A stretch of DNA of 41,960 nucleotides from Pseudomonas batumici. GTDB taxonomy: Bacteria > Pseudomonadota > Gammaproteobacteria > Pseudomonadales > Pseudomonadaceae. The first letter of the stretch is position 1. Each line of letters opens with the position of its first letter. Both the position numbers and the translations under genes were made by a program. The notes below the pieces were generated by a model. The model saw only the letters and a list, made by a program, of their open reading frames with translations. It ran no database searches and was not told the origin of the DNA. The stretch is taken from positions 1-41,960 of the forward strand of contig NZ_JXDG01000111.1 in NCBI RefSeq assembly GCF_000820515.1, in the 5' to 3' direction. Below, one piece after another: positions 33,469 to 41,954 of this stretch.

Positions 33469-36321
33469 ATGAGCCAGTACCTTTTGAGTTTTGCCAGGCA
33501 GAATCTTGAAGGACGCAGTGACGCTTACCTCGTGCTGCTCTGGTGCATGTACCAGGCGAACCAAGGCAAGGGCCGCTATTCCGACCACATCAAAACGCAC
33601 ATCACAGCGGCAGCTGACCAGTTGCTGGGTCGCAACTATCAGCGCATCGCCGCACGCTTCAAAAAGGTGCTCGACAGCAAGCCGGAACTGGATCGAATAC
33701 CGCCGTCCGGACTCGGCACGTTGGACTACCTTCGCGTAAAAAACTTCCGAGGCTTCGGAGAATTTGGCCCTGACGACACGGGCACCTTCATTCGCTTCAG
33801 CAAGCTGAAGAACATCTTCTACGCACCCAATGGCGGCGGCAAATCATCGTTGTGCGAGGCGTTGGAAATCGGCACCACTGGCGATATCAAAGAAGCGGCC
33901 AGGCGCAAGACTAAGGTCAATCAGTACATCGCCCGGGGAGAGGTGAAGCCCAAGCTCATGCTGATGGGAACAGACAAGTTACCAGTCAAGCGAAGCATCA
34001 GCTGGTCGGGCTGTTTCATTGATCGGAACCGTCTTCAAGAATTTTCGTTGCTGGGCTCCAAGGATACTGGCAGTGCCGAGAGTGATGTCCTGGCCACCTT
34101 GTTTGGTTTGGAAGAACTCCAGGAGGTCATTTCTCGGTTCGTCCGGCCTGAAAGCTTCTCGCTCAAAGCCTTCATGCGTGCTGATCAAGCCGAGGCACTG
34201 GACACCCTGGAACGTGCCCGGGTAAGCCTGGGCCAGCTGCGACGTAATCACAGGGCAGACCTGCATTCATCGATTTCCGAGAGTTGTAGGCTGCTGGGGC
34301 TGAGGGCCGACCAAGACTTCGATGTGCGCCGAAAGGTCTTGCGGCTGCGCGACACGGTTGAAATGCATATTCGTGGCGCTGAGCGCCTGCGAGCCGCCAA
34401 GGCCCCGTTCGCTATACCGCTAAAGCAGGTCAGGCGTATCTGTGCCATCGCTCAGCGCTTGCTCCACCGCAGAGCCGATATCGAGAAGGTGTTTCTGCAG
34501 AGGGCCAGCGAGGTCAATTATCGCGCTGTATATGAGGCATTGGTGGCCATCGAACAGTTGCAGGTCGGGGAAACTTGTCCCGCATGCCTGACGCCCCTCG
34601 ACCAAGTGGTGATGAACCCGTTCGAGAGGGCGCGAGAGCAGATCAAGGCGTTGGGTGCACTGGAGTCCCTCAAGCAATCCAAGCAGAGAAATGACGCCCG
34701 GATCGCGCTCTGGGCTTCACGAGTCGCGACCGGAATCGGCGCGGTGAAAGGCAATGAGCACGCCGATGTTCCCTGCCCACTGAACATGAACGAATTGGAG
34801 GTGGAGCTTGCAAAGTTCCATGCCGCTACGGATCGCTCGGAAGTGGCGCCGTCCGTTCTCGACTCGTTTCTGAAGCTCTGCGCGCGGATAGCAGATCAGA
34901 TCGAGGACTACTTGCGCGCCTGTGAGCGCAAGCTTCGGGAGGTTGGCCAGGCAGACGCCCAGGCAGCCCGCCTCGAAGAACGGGTGACGCAGCTGAAAGA
35001 AATTGACGAATTGCTGAAGCTGCAGTTCGACAGAAAAAAACTGGCGATAAGCGAGTTCAAAGTCGCCAACGACCAGATGGCAGACCTGATAAAGCAAAAA
35101 GCAGCATTGCTCAACGATGCAGTCGACAATAGCCACTTCAACCAGCTGCTCAAGGATCTGGAAGCTGAGTACCGAACGCTGTACCGCGACCTGCTGGATT
35201 ACAAGCTTGAGCTGGAGAAAGCGCGAATCACCGGGATCGAAGCCAAGGCTGCCGAGTACTACCGCGCGATCAACAACCACGACGATGACCATGAGCAGAT
35301 CGCGTCGTTGACCTTCGACCGCCAGGCGGAAAGCTATCGGATCAAGATCACCAGCGTGGACGGATCATTCCTTGATGCGTTTGCGGTGCTCAGCGAAGGG
35401 CATCTGCGAACGCTGGGTTTGTCCATCCTCTTGGCGATGGCTGAGAAGAACAACTTCCCGCTCATCGTATTCGATGACGTCGTCAATGCGATCGACACCG
35501 ATCACCGATCGAACATCATCGACCTGTTCTTCAGCGATGCTTACCTGCGCGGGATCCAAATGGTAGTCACCACCCATGACCGTCTTTTCTGGGAGCGTTT
35601 CTGTATTATTGCCCAGCGTCATGCTCAGCAGGTTCAGTACACCAGTAATGTTCTCAGTTATACGAACAAAGGCATTCTAGTCATTGATCACGTGGGCAGC
35701 TTCCAGGAGAAAATTCTTGCCGCGCTTTCGGTATTCGATGTGCGTCAAGCGCTGCTCTATTGTCGTATCTGGTTCGAATCCATGGTGCTTGAGTTCTGCA
35801 TAGAAAATGAAGTCAAAGTAACCGCGCACTTTAATAAATCACAGCTCAAGAAGAGCATGTACCTGCAGGTCAGCCTGGAACACACCTTTTCGTTGGTGGA
35901 ACCGTTCATTGACTATGACCTGTCATACTTCAATTTCATCAAGAATGACCTGGTCAACTGGGGTGGGCAGAACCAGGAGCACCATGCCTTCGGCGAGGGC
36001 AGCCTGAACTTCGTGCACTCAAAGACTAGCAGTGAGGTCGTTAAAATCTACGACGCCATCCGCTATTTGGAGTGCCAGCTATTTACAGCTAAGAAGAGAG
36101 AATCAGCCGTCAAATGTCTTGCCGACCTGAACGGTGATATCGCGTGGAGGCAGCGCAAGCTTGCCAGACTCGCCAAGGCGCCAGAAGAGGTGCAGAAGGA
36201 GCACCAGGCGGCGTTGAAAGCTCTGGAAAAGCGCGTGGTCGAACTCGACCAGGAGCTTCAGTTCATCGAACAGTGTCTCGCCAGCGTCGCTCAGCGCGAG
36301 CAAGCTAAAGAACTGCCATGA
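33469..36321 (+). CDS. Rad50/SMC-like ATPase, candidate anti-phage protein
   Basis: A 950-aa ABC-type (not AAA) ATPase. Residues 1-80 form an extra helical N-terminal part. Then DYLRVKNFRGFGEF, the first strand of SMC/RecF ATPases, and Walker A APNGGGKSS (about 119-127). A long coiled coil is broken at 370 by CPAC, the CxxC of a Rad50-like zinc hook. The second half has the signature LSEGHLRTLGLSILLAM (about 641), Walker B LIVFDDVVNAID (about 665) and a TTHDRLFW switch. About 270 residues follow Walker B, including SLNFVHSKTSSEVVKIYDAI, a C-terminal type seen in island ATPases such as the RloC group. A second effector domain is not recognised. GGGAGGAGG precedes ATG 33469. DNA-break or phage sensing is inferred, not shown. 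Confidence 0.8.
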   Translation: MSQYLLSFARQNLEGRSDAYLVLLWCMYQANQGKGRYSDHIKTHITAAADQLLGRNYQRIAARFKKVLDSKPELDRIPPSGLGTLDYLRVKNFRGFGEFGPDDTGTFIRFSKLKNIFYAPNGGGKSSLCEALEIGTTGDIKEAARRKTKVNQYIARGEVKPKLMLMGTDKLPVKRSISWSGCFIDRNRLQEFSLLGSKDTGSAESDVLATLFGLEELQEVISRFVRPESFSLKAFMRADQAEALDTLERARVSLGQLRRNHRADLHSSISESCRLLGLRADQDFDVRRKVLRLRDTVEMHIRGAERLRAAKAPFAIPLKQVRRICAIAQRLLHRRADIEKVFLQRASEVNYRAVYEALVAIEQLQVGETCPACLTPLDQVVMNPFERAREQIKALGALESLKQSKQRNDARIALWASRVATGIGAVKGNEHADVPCPLNMNELEVELAKFHAATDRSEVAPSVLDSFLKLCARIADQIEDYLRACERKLREVGQADAQAARLEERVTQLKEIDELLKLQFDRKKLAISEFKVANDQMADLIKQKAALLNDAVDNSHFNQLLKDLEAEYRTLYRDLLDYKLELEKARITGIEAKAAEYYRAINNHDDDHEQIASLTFDRQAESYRIKITSVDGSFLDAFAVLSEGHLRTLGLSILLAMAEKNNFPLIVFDDVVNAIDTDHRSNIIDLFFSDAYLRGIQMVVTTHDRLFWERFCIIAQRHAQQVQYTSNVLSYTNKGILVIDHVGSFQEKILAALSVFDVRQALLYCRIWFESMVLEFCIENEVKVTAHFNKSQLKKSMYLQVSLEHTFSLVEPFIDYDLSYFNFIKNDLVNWGGQNQEHHAFGEGSLNFVHSKTSSEVVKIYDAIRYLECQLFTAKKRESAVKCLADLNGDIAWRQRKLARLAKAPEEVQKEHQAALKALEKRVVELDQELQFIEQCLASVAQREQAKELP

Positions 36322-36609
36322 CCTCTGTTCCGCTTGGAGCAGATCTGGCTGCTTTGGGCTCATATTCTGCGAGGACTCAACGGCGCTGGGTCGATTTCAG
36401 TCGATAATGGCAGGCAGCTATTGGCCGATTACTGCCCGTCGCCGTGATCGGCAGCATTGTGCAGTTCTCCGGCGATCATGGTTATGAAGCAAGATGGTCA
36501 AATCCGATACAATCGCTGGCCAGATGCAAGGCAAATAACTGGTCAGGTCGAATGCAAACAGGTGGTCATGTAGCCAGTAAGCATAGTCGGTTAAATCTCG
36601 CTGAGACGA

Positions 36610-37704
36610 CTAAAGTTCAGGGTTAAGCAACCCGTCCCTAATTGGAAGGGAAGCATTGGCAACTTCAAGGCGCCGTCCAGTCAGCACGCCATGCTTAAAT
36701 GCCAACATGGCCTGATCGATTCTTTCCTGGTGCTCAGGGAAAAATTCTATTACCCATTCACGAAGTCTTCCCACCAAAGTGTGGTCTTTTTCCATTTCGC
36801 CCTTCAAAAAAACCGCGTAGCCATATGACGTGGTCAACACCTCGTCGGGGGCAAAAAAACGCAACCACTTGAGCATGGACTCGACATCGCCGCCGAAATT
36901 TAAAAGGAGGTCAAGGCATCTGATGAGCTGAGCAGAGGCATTATGTAAGGTGTAATTGCTCAGCATCAGGCAAGCAGCGCAATGCTCACCGGCAATTTCT
37001 TCAAGGAGCTTGAAACCGTCTTCATCTAGCTCAGTAGCCTCTCCCAGCGTTGGTCTGCCCGAGCGCCCCTGCTTGTGCTCTACTGAGTTAAATCTGATTA
37101 ACCCGCTACTTACTTCAACCGTAAAAACAAATACCGGGAGCGGAGAAAGTGACAGATAGTTGGCTGTGCTAGATTTGAGGCTCACGTTGCGTGAATATTT
37201 TTTTGTGCCTTTTACCTGAACTTTAAATATAATCCCGGTTGCGTGCCCGCTATCGCTAAATACTTCAACCTCGCCGTCAATACCGTAATCTTTATCCTTC
37301 TCTAACCTCCGGTAGACCCAACCTCTGGCAGTAATTTCATGCTCCACCATCGTTTCGGCTAAATTTCCAATGACATGAGAGGATGGACGCTTCGGTTTCG
37401 ATCGCATTGTTACTCCTTGACTATAGTAATCGCTCCGAGTGTTCGCTGCTTGAGCAATACTGCTGGTGACGAACCCCGCGCCACACTGGTCGCAGTAAAA
37501 ACCGTCCACCAGTTGTTGCAGTGGCGGCTCTTTCAATAGCTCTGGTTTGCACTCATCAACGGCCAACTGATCCACACGTTGATAGCCTGTTCTTTCTTCC
37601 CCATTAAAGCGCCGCTTGGGGCTAGCTGCGCCTATCAGCATTTCCTTCGGTCGAACATGTTGAGCTGATCCACAACGTGGGCAGGGTTCAAGGCTGTGCT
37701 GCAT
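36610..37704 (-). CDS. DUF4365 nuclease-like protein with N-terminal zinc ribbon
   Basis: A 364-aa frame from ATG 37704 (MQHSLEPCPRCGSAQHVRPK). The first 95 residues contain two CxxC pairs (CPRCG; FYCDQCGAG), a zinc ribbon. From residue about 110 the DUF4365 domain begins: HVIGNLAETMVEHEI, then KDYGIDGEVEVF and IIFKVQVKGTKKYSRN. Asp, Glu and the Q-x-K motif are the PD-(D/E)XK-type active site. A second ATG (37407, MRSKPKRPSS) sits behind a perfect AAGGAGTAAC, so a 265-aa form lacking the ribbon is very likely also or mainly made. DUF4365 proteins are common in defence islands. It converges on the ATPase gene; the 36322-36609 gap holds no gene. Confidence 0.78.
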   Translation of the reverse strand: MQHSLEPCPRCGSAQHVRPKEMLIGAASPKRRFNGEERTGYQRVDQLAVDECKPELLKEPPLQQLVDGFYCDQCGAGFVTSSIAQAANTRSDYYSQGVTMRSKPKRPSSHVIGNLAETMVEHEITARGWVYRRLEKDKDYGIDGEVEVFSDSGHATGIIFKVQVKGTKKYSRNVSLKSSTANYLSLSPLPVFVFTVEVSSGLIRFNSVEHKQGRSGRPTLGEATELDEDGFKLLEEIAGEHCAACLMLSNYTLHNASAQLIRCLDLLLNFGGDVESMLKWLRFFAPDEVLTTSYGYAVFLKGEMEKDHTLVGRLREWVIEFFPEHQERIDQAMLAFKHGVLTGRRLEVANASLPIRDGLLNPEL

Positions 37705-37797
37705 GGCATGACTCGATGTGAGAGGGCGGTGGCGTTGTGGGTCAATGATACTGGTAGGTTCAAGACGTCCGTTGGGCATCGTCATTCTATACGCCGA

Positions 37798-38217
37798 TTA
37801 ACTGTTCCGCAGTTGCGCAAGCAGCTCGCGCTTCACATGCCTCGCTATCGCGGCAAAGCCCTTTCCTGTACCACTGTTGCTGGTCGAATAGTCCTGGTGG
37901 GCGGAGACATCTTCCCAGCGATCCACCGATTCAATCTGCTGGTGAGTGCTGTCTGTATCGATTTCAAAGGCTACAAAGCGATCTGCCTGAGTGAGCAGCA
38001 GGCCAAACAAACGCGGCATTCCGGGGAAATCGACTTCGAGCTTGAGGACGATGGTTTCTGACCAGTTTACGCCTTGGGTCTCGCCATACTGAGCCAAGGC
38101 AGCAGGAACATCGGTACCCATCCAGGTTTTCGCCGTGCGCATGAGCCAATAGGCACTGACGGCGTTCTGTTCCTGTACGTTCAACTGCCTTTTTCTAAGG
38201 AGGCGTTCAATGTCCAT
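37798..38217 (-). CDS. Hypothetical protein
   Basis: A 139-aa protein from ATG 38217 (MDIERLLRKRQLNVQEQNAV), with AAGGAT six bases upstream; ATG 38241 in frame is weaker. It is helical at the N-terminus (NAVSAYWLMRTAKTW) and beta-like afterwards (SETIVLKLEVDFPGMPRLFG), and ends with a basic RHVKRELLAQL helix. No domain recognised. It lies 93 bases upstream of the DUF4365 gene in the same direction and may be co-transcribed. Confidence 0.6.
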   Translation of the reverse strand: MDIERLLRKRQLNVQEQNAVSAYWLMRTAKTWMGTDVPAALAQYGETQGVNWSETIVLKLEVDFPGMPRLFGLLLTQADRFVAFEIDTDSTHQQIESVDRWEDVSAHQDYSTSNSGTGKGFAAIARHVKRELLAQLRNS

Positions 38218-38383
38218 CACGATCCTTCGTATTGCTTTCATTACAGGATGCCAATGCCTTTGCGTGTCTGCAAACGATCGACCACGGTCGTGCTGTCGGC
38301 TGTGTGTTTGCGGTTGATTTGGGGACGTGAAAGGGCAACTGCGGCGATCAGGTGCCAACTAGCCCCTAATGCGTGGAGGCACC

Positions 38384-38608
38384 ATGAAGCGAGGCATGCC
38401 CGAGGTTCTAAGCGACGACGAGTTCGCTGAGATGATGCAGACGTTCGATTCGGCAGGTGTTTGGATGGATGAGCAGATCCAGTCGAGACGTGCCGCGTTG
38501 AGCCCAGATGCTGTAAAGCACGCGGCTGCAGATTCGGTACGGCAAGGGGCGGTGGAGAGTTGTCAAACCATCGGAGACCACCCTAGTGGTCGGGGGAAGC
38601 TGCGATGA
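38384..38608 (+). CDS. Small hypothetical protein
   Basis: A 74-aa acidic protein MKRGMPEVLSDDEFAEMMQT with GTGGAGGC before ATG 38384. Divergent from the 139-aa gene. An ATGA overlap at its stop could couple a basic 32-aa frame (38605-38703). No family recognised. Confidence 0.5.
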   Translation: MKRGMPEVLSDDEFAEMMQTFDSAGVWMDEQIQSRRAALSPDAVKHAAADSVRQGAVESCQTIGDHPSGRGKLR

Positions 38609-38651
38609 CATCAGACGTACGAGCAGAGGGAGATGAGAAGCCGACTGGCAA

Positions 38652-38677
38652 GCAAAAGAAAGCCCGCCGAGGCGGGC
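38652..38677 (-). terminator. Intrinsic terminator of the helix-turn-helix gene
   Basis: GCCCGCC/GGCGGGC with a 2-nt loop (38662-38677), followed on the minus strand by TTTCTTTT. It lies 66 bases after the gene stop. Confidence 0.8.
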
Positions 38678-38742
38678 AACGACTAGCACGTCGGCACAGG
38701 TAAGGGACGTCATGGCCAACTCCTGCCCGAGCTTCACAGACC

Positions 38743-39999
38743 TCAGATACTGCCTTGGGACTCCATAACGTTGGACGCTACCTTCTCGACTGCGTAACGT
38801 TTGAAATACTCTTGAGCGGTTGTGAACCACTCCCCGTACCAATCTTCATAATTCTCAGCTATCGAATGCCTGTGACGATAGTCAAGGAAATCGTCAAACC
38901 AATGCATATTTGCATTATTGGTCGTTTCCAGGAAGCGTGCTGGATGAGTGTCTCCTGAGAGGATATCGGCAAAATCCTCGGGGCTGATCATCCGGCCATG
39001 GATGCGTCGTTTGTAGTCGTCATCAAGCTGCTTGAGCATGTCGTAAATCTCAGGGATGTTGAAATGACCATCCGCCCAAGCAGCAAAATTGAGATCGAAT
39101 ACGATGCAGTAGATTTTCCAGTGTTTGGCGTGCAGATGCGCGAGCATCACCAACTGCTGGGTATTGCTATTGACGAGCATGTGCACCGATTTGGGGTTCG
39201 CATCTTTCAGCTGCTTCAGCTCTGCCCAGTGATAGGTTGAGATGCTTTCGATCGGGAACATGCTGCCCTTGGCATGTATCAGCCATTCTGCGGAAACCCC
39301 CGTTGCCTCGCAGACTTTGGTGATCTCTGACTGGCTCATGTCGAGCGTCTCGGATTCCAGCTTGCCCAGTCGCTTTTCACTGTCGTAGTCGATCAAATCA
39401 ATGAATTCGCTTGGGGACAGCGCCAGGCGAGCTCTGACGGTACCGACTCGTTTCCCGCAGTCATAGAGCCGCTCCTTGGCGGGCGCGGGCGCGGGCGCTG
39501 GCAGCGGGGGCGATTCAAGGGCTAGCTTTTTTCTCATCTCGGACAATTCGCGAGCGCACAGGGCATCAGTGAGCTCCGGGCTTTGGTTCGCGAGCTGAGC
39601 CAGACGATCCAGGGCGTACACGACTGTTGACCATCCGTGTTTTGCACACGCGTTGCGATAGATCTCTTCGTCAGTACTGCCGGGCACAGACAGACAGATG
39701 ACGACCTGGTCTATCCGATCTCGAATCGCGCAGTCCTCTCGTATGAGCTTTTCAATGTCGTTCAACACCTTGGCTTGGAGCCCAGAGATCTGGCCAGAGC
39801 ACAGCACAGCGATGTATCGACCATTGGACTGCTTGTAGGCATGCAGGTCGGCAGGCCCCTGGGTGACTCGTCCCAGGTGATTCAGTGTATCGGTCAAGTG
39901 CTCGTAATCGCTGGATACCGTCGGCAGCAGTTGTCTCACGAATTTTTCGAGCTCTGCACCGTGTAGCAGCCCGATCTTTGATTTCAGTAGCTCGATCAA
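38743..39999 (-). CDS. Multi-domain protein: nuclease-like region, XRE-like HTH, unknown C-terminal domain
   Basis: A 418-aa protein. The start is set at TTG 39999 (IELLKSKIGLLHGAELEKFV) because AGGACATAA precedes it; the open frame continues about 54 codons upstream, overlapping a dead HAD gene. Residues 1-165 resemble the small restriction-type domains with a QxS strand (NGRYIAVLCSGQISG, then IDQVVICLSVPGS), but the catalytic Asp/Glu-Lys set is not complete. After a Pro/Ala linker (PPLPAPAPAPAKE), residues about 175-245 form an XRE-like helix-turn-helix (FIDLIDYDSEKRLGKLES, SQSEITKVCEATGVSAEWLI). The final 170 residues (WFDDFLDYRHRHSIAENYED, Asp/Tyr/Trp-rich) match nothing I know. Probably a defence-system sensor or regulator. 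Confidence 0.62.
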   Translation of the reverse strand: MIELLKSKIGLLHGAELEKFVRQLLPTVSSDYEHLTDTLNHLGRVTQGPADLHAYKQSNGRYIAVLCSGQISGLQAKVLNDIEKLIREDCAIRDRIDQVVICLSVPGSTDEEIYRNACAKHGWSTVVYALDRLAQLANQSPELTDALCARELSEMRKKLALESPPLPAPAPAPAKERLYDCGKRVGTVRARLALSPSEFIDLIDYDSEKRLGKLESETLDMSQSEITKVCEATGVSAEWLIHAKGSMFPIESISTYHWAELKQLKDANPKSVHMLVNSNTQQLVMLAHLHAKHWKIYCIVFDLNFAAWADGHFNIPEIYDMLKQLDDDYKRRIHGRMISPEDFADILSGDTHPARFLETTNNANMHWFDDFLDYRHRHSIAENYEDWYGEWFTTAQEYFKRYAVEKVASNVMESQGSI

Positions 40000-40283
40000 A
40001 TTATGTCCTAGCAAACGACAATGGTGAGTCTCAGCCGAGAAGGGTCGCTGTTGAACCTTCCGGCCTTGGTTTCCAGCGGGAAAGGGGTTGGAAATGACGT
40101 CCAACAGATTTCGCGCCAAGTAGCGATGATGTGGCAAAAATCTACCTCGTGGAAGAGGCATGCCATAGGTTGGCGTGGCACCTGATCTTGCTCAGGATGA
40201 TCAGAAACAGCCCTGCGCTGCGACACCTCGTGAGAGCTAGGGAAGGGCGTTCGCAGGTGTTGACGAGGAGGGTGATCACGATC

Positions 40284-40475
40284 CATCTTGATCCCGAAGT
40301 GCTCTGCCGCATCGCTCAAACTCAGAGGACTAGCCATGATGTGATGAAGGTCATCTGGTCGCGGTCTGCGACCCTGGCGGATGCCCTCCTTGAGAATTTG
40401 ACGATAGGGGGGGCTGGCGTTGGGGATGCGGACGAGGGTGCCGAACGCATCGAAGAGGACGAATTTGACGGACAT
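40284..40475 (-). pseudogene. HAD hydrolase gene, 5' fragment
   Basis: ATG 40475 begins MSVKFVLFDAFGTLVRIPNA with the HAD motif I DAFGT, then PPYRQILKEGIRQGRRPRPD and LSLSDAAEHFGIKM, as in Pseudomonas HAD-like phosphatases of about 200 residues. After codon 64 the sequence changes to Pro/His/Arg-rich translation with no further HAD motifs. The gene is therefore broken at about 40284 by the arrival of the neighbouring sequence. It marks an insertion or deletion junction. The stretch 40000-40283 contains no other supported gene. Confidence 0.75.
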
Positions 40476-40627
40476 CTGAGCGCCTTGATCAACGTGGGGC
40501 GACTGCCCGTGAGGTCAGAAATGATACCGTGTATCCGGGCCTAATGGGCTTAGCTGAGCCGCATCGTGAAAGGACAGCTCCGAGTTTCGTTTTACTGATC
40601 CCACCGTACCTGGAAGCCTCTCAAAAA

Positions 40628-41800
40628 ATGGAAAAGTGCTTATTCTGCGATGTCGACCTGAACCCTGGTAGCGATGAACACATCTTTCTGTCCGCTCTGG
40701 GGGGACGTCTGATCACCCCCCGCGCCACCTGCACGAAATGCAATAATGCATTTGCAAGCCAAGAGACTGGCAAGATTGATGACGCACTGGCTGATGTCTT
40801 TGAGCATGTCCGAAATGCTCTCCAAATCTGGACAGGTCGGAAAAAGCCTCCGCCCACGATCGCGAATGCAGGTGTGTTGGATGAAGGGGCGTTTTTCGAT
40901 CTAGCCCCTGGATTCATACCCTTCATCAGGCCACCTAAGGTTCCGAGCGACCTCCAGGTTGGTAGTGTCTTGAACCTGAGTGTCCCGAATGAAGCCGAGG
41001 CCAAGCGGGTGCTATCAATCCTGAACAAGCGCAAGCTGCAGGCGGATTTCTCGAACTCTATGCTGATTGAGCGGAAAGTGCCGGCAATCTCCTTGGGCAT
41101 GAAGTTTGATGGCATAAAGGTGTGGAAATGCATCGCAAAGTCGGCTGTAGCAGGCTTTGTGTTGCTGTACGGCAATGAGCGGGCCCGCGCAGTCATAGAT
41201 CGTGATGTGAGAGACGCTATCATCTGTGGCGAGCCCGCCATCAACGAGTTCTGCGGGTGGGATTTCGTCAACCCGTGGCCAACCATCTCGAAGATTGAGC
41301 CCCATCATAGGTGCATTGGCGCAGAGTTGTCGGGATTTGAGCACTCGCTGATTGTTACCGAAGTCGGTGACCTTACCGTAGCCTTCATTGAGATTTTCGG
41401 CGGATGGCGATTCTCGGTCGCACTCGGCCCTGCCACGGGCATTCCATTCCGAGGTGTAGCCATCAATCCTCGTTCAATGAGCCCTGCTCGTTTCGTGATC
41501 GAGGGAACAGCTCCATCTAGCTATGTTCCGAGGACACCGGAGTCGTTCAAGACGGAACACTCATACACGATGGCTGCAAACAAAACCGCAATGGATCGAG
41601 TGCTTGAACAGTGGAGCGTCGAGAGCCATGCAGAAAATCGCAGCCGACTCAATCAAGACTTGAACGCCAAACTCGGATCAGCGGAGACTGAGGAGGAGCA
41701 GGAAGCCATCATCGATGAGTTCATCAGAAAGGTGGCAACGCTTGAGCAAGGCGAAGCGTGGGAGACTGCGTTGAATCTGACATTCGGAGAAAACGAATAA
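40628..41800 (+). CDS. HNH-family protein with zinc-binding N-terminus
   Basis: A 390-aa protein beginning MEKCLFCDVDLNPGSDEHIF, then LSALGGRLITPRATCTKCNN. CxxC, then EH, then CxxCN is the HNH_5-type zinc and His-Asn pattern of restriction-like nucleases. The remaining 340 residues contain beta-rich segments (VTEVGDLTVAFIEIFGGWRF) and a charged helical C-terminus. ATG 40628 is chosen since earlier in-frame starts have no motif. It stands next to the truncated HAD gene and probably belongs to the defence cargo. Modified-DNA or phage-DNA cleavage is plausible. Confidence 0.75.
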   Translation: MEKCLFCDVDLNPGSDEHIFLSALGGRLITPRATCTKCNNAFASQETGKIDDALADVFEHVRNALQIWTGRKKPPPTIANAGVLDEGAFFDLAPGFIPFIRPPKVPSDLQVGSVLNLSVPNEAEAKRVLSILNKRKLQADFSNSMLIERKVPAISLGMKFDGIKVWKCIAKSAVAGFVLLYGNERARAVIDRDVRDAIICGEPAINEFCGWDFVNPWPTISKIEPHHRCIGAELSGFEHSLIVTEVGDLTVAFIEIFGGWRFSVALGPATGIPFRGVAINPRSMSPARFVIEGTAPSSYVPRTPESFKTEHSYTMAANKTAMDRVLEQWSVESHAENRSRLNQDLNAKLGSAETEEEQEAIIDEFIRKVATLEQGEAWETALNLTFGENE

Positions 41801-41814
41801 CTTATCGCGCGTAA

Positions 41815-41845
41815 CGAGCCTTGGGAGTAAGTACACCAAGGCTCG
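41815..41845 (+). terminator. 10-bp perfect hairpin after the HNH gene
   Basis: CGAGCCTTGG (41815-41824) and CCAAGGCTCG (41836-41845), 11-nt loop, 15 bases after the stop. Strong stem, no clear T-run. Confidence 0.65.
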
Positions 41846-41892
41846 CCGATTATAGCGTTCCAGGCTGCTCTATCTGTGCAGACCTAGCATGC

Positions 41893-41925
41893 TGAATCGC
41901 CCCGGGTTTCGTAGACACCTCTATG
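41893..41925 (+). mobile_element. Left end of an IS3-family-like element
   Basis: TGAATCGCCCCGGGTTTCGT followed by AGACACC has the TGA start and the CC...TAGACAC body of IS3-type terminal repeats. A ribosome site and ATG follow 30 bases later, as expected for orfA. The rest of the element lies outside the window. Confidence 0.58.
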
Positions 41926-41954
41926 CCTTAGAATGAGGCCAATCAGGAGGTGCC

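Noticed and set aside
38605..38703. Basic 32-aa frame overlapping the stop of the 74-aa gene by ATGA
   Set aside because: It runs through the terminator hairpin of the opposite gene; composition (Lys/Arg/Gly) is compatible with chance.
40131..40544. 137-aa plus-strand frame opposite the HAD fragment
   Set aside because: Antisense to recognisable HAD sequence and lacks a ribosome site.
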